Assembly (NCBI RefSeq): GCF_002156875.1
Contig: NZ_NCSY01000014.1
Coordinates: forward strand, 62,001-126,000
Length of the DNA stretch: 64,000 nt
Origin: Bacillus sp. EAC
GTDB taxonomy: Bacteria > Bacillota > Bacilli > Bacillales > Bacillaceae_G
Direction: 5' to 3'
Part shown: positions 63,320 through 64,000 of the stretch, piece by piece
Numbering within the stretch: position 1 is the first letter of the stretch
How the letters are laid out: each line of letters opens with the position of its first letter
The notes under the pieces: generated by a model
Seen by the model: the letters and a program-made list of their open reading frames with translations, nothing else
What the model was told of the DNA's origin: nothing
Database searches by the model: none
Program-made: the position numbers and the translations under genes

Positions 63320-63796
63320 TCAATTGAAAAAGAAAGTTTTGTCACGGAAAGGAAAACATATTTCCAAACAGTATGTTCCCTCTGCAACTCCTTCTTTTTC
63401 GTGATCTACTGTAATAGTAGTAGCCCCTTCAACTGTTGCGGAAAGTGTGTTTCCTCTGGGAACTTTAAATATAACTGGGCTTTGCCCCAATCGATTTATA
63501 GTAACTCGTAGAAAAGTAGTACTCGCAGCACTGTTGAATACTGAAACAGAAACAATTGCCTTTTCATTCAGTTGCTTTTTCCAAATTTCCAAATTTTTTA
63601 TATCATGATCTAAGAATAGGTTACCACAGAGCTTATTACAGATAATTTCTATTTCTTTACATGGAGGACAGCAATCTTTCTCATCTGGGGGAATTGGAAT
63701 GGGTGGCTTCGGTTTTGGTTTTGGAGGAGGCGGGGGGAGTTTCTTAGTTCTTTCTTCACATTCACAATCACATTTTTTATGTTTTTCTTCTCTCAA
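63320..63796 (-). CDS. DUF3992 / S-Ena-like endospore appendage protein with Pro/Lys-rich N-terminus
   Basis: 158 residues. N-terminal Cys-rich stretch (KCDCECEE), a Pro/Lys run (PPPPPKPKPKPPIPIPP), then CCPPCKEI and ICNKLCGNLF. A beta-rich core follows with VSVFNSAASTTFLRVTINR, FKVPRGNTLSATVEGATTITV and GTYCLEICFPF. The N-terminal Cys pair before CGN, the VPxGxxxSxTVEG strand and the final GTYC resemble the DUF3992 subunits of B. cereus endospore appendages (S-Ena), whose fibres are linked by such cysteines. The Pro/Lys run is unusual. A second gene ending in GTYCITLYKRILA lies upstream at the window edge. Family assignment is by eye. Confidence 0.55.
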   Translation of the reverse strand: MREEKHKKCDCECEERTKKLPPPPPKPKPKPPIPIPPDEKDCCPPCKEIEIICNKLCGNLFLDHDIKNLEIWKKQLNEKAIVSVSVFNSAASTTFLRVTINRLGQSPVIFKVPRGNTLSATVEGATTITVDHEKEGVAEGTYCLEICFPFRDKTFFFN

Positions 63797-63883
63797 GAAT
63801 AATTCCTCATTTCTGCAAAAGGGACTACCTTATAAATTATTAGAATATCAGTCAATTGTTTCCATAAAAACACTATTTCTTAA

Positions 63884-63916
63884 ATAAAAAAAGTTTCCTA
63901 TACAAGATAGGAAACT
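63884..63916 (-). terminator. Terminator after the edge gene
   Basis: Perfect stem AGTTTCCTAT/ATAGGAAACT with a 5-nt loop; the minus strand continues TTTTTTTATTT. It separates the two appendage-like genes. Confidence 0.9.
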
Positions 63917-63929
63917 CTATTTTCACTTT

Positions 63930-64000
63930 CTATGCCAAAATTCGTTTATATAACGTAATACAGTACGTACCATTTGTACCTGCTGGAACTTGTATAGCAA
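63930..64000 (-). CDS. Second DUF3992 / Ena-like gene, 3' end only
   Basis: The last 23 codons before the right edge on the minus strand read AIQVPAGTNGTYCITLYKRILA and stop at TAG (63930-63932). GTYCI near the C-terminus matches GTYCLEIC of the adjacent gene. A terminator follows directly. The 5' part is outside the window, so the call rests on this short piece. Confidence 0.5.
   Translation of the reverse strand, partial: AIQVPAGTNGTYCITLYKRILA

Overview
The window is a 64 kb piece of an AT-rich, endospore-forming Bacillaceae chromosome (Bacillus sensu lato; the genus cannot be fixed from this window). The evidence is the gene order sda-yqeG-yqeH-aroE-yhbY-yqeK-rsfS-yqeM-comER-comEA-comEC-yqzM-holA-rpsT-gpr-yqxA-lepA-hemW-hrcA-grpE-dnaK-dnaJ-prmA-rsmE-mtaB. 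This is the Bacillus subtilis yqe/com/dnaK block in the same order and orientation. Three members of that block are missing without a gap: nadD, comEB and spoIIP. The sporulation genes sda and gpr and two proteins resembling endospore appendage subunits agree with a spore former.

Layout. 1-8 kb: end of DAHP synthase, tyrA, an M29 aminopeptidase, two fluoride channel genes, a CPBP membrane protease, a decayed sigma-factor-like pseudogene, a small alarmone synthetase and psd. 8-32.5 kb: the conserved block, opening with a short unlisted sda gene and a DnaA-box cluster. It is interrupted by structured intergenic repeats around hemW and between dnaK and dnaJ, and two terminators separate dnaJ from the hrcA-grpE-dnaK operon. 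32.5-34 kb: an NAD(P)-binding epimerase-like protein and a secreted peptidoglycan-binding protein with a GC-rich repeat tail.

34-56 kb is the accessory region of most interest. A LytS-type kinase with almost no sensory domain, a YesN/AraC-type response regulator and an SSS-like transporter form one operon. Beside it lie an Opp/Dpp-type ABC importer, two lipoprotein binding proteins, two TRZ/ATZ-type amidohydrolases, three tandem cytosine-deaminase-like amidohydrolases, a DMT transporter and an NCS2 nucleobase-type permease. Three transcription units here carry the same promoter arrangement: two AGTAAAG-like half-sites 21 nt apart, with the second exactly 37 nt before a TATAAT. I read this as an undescribed regulon for uptake and hydrolysis or deamination of an N-heterocyclic or nucleobase-like compound. 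The nearby AraC-type response regulator is the best candidate activator. A PadR-like regulator with a 24-bp-arm palindrome and a permease split into two genes sits inside the region.

56-64 kb: a GNAT acetyltransferase whose 3' end lies in a MITE-like element, a Cho-like short UvrC paralog, an orphan ABC-type ATPase, an amino acid permease, an intracellular subtilisin, an RraA-family protein and two DUF3992/Ena-like genes, the last cut by the window edge. Five dispersed copies of one 70-200 bp intergenic repeat family occur, and three of them carry the same extra internal block. No rRNA, tRNA, CRISPR array or intact insertion sequence was seen.
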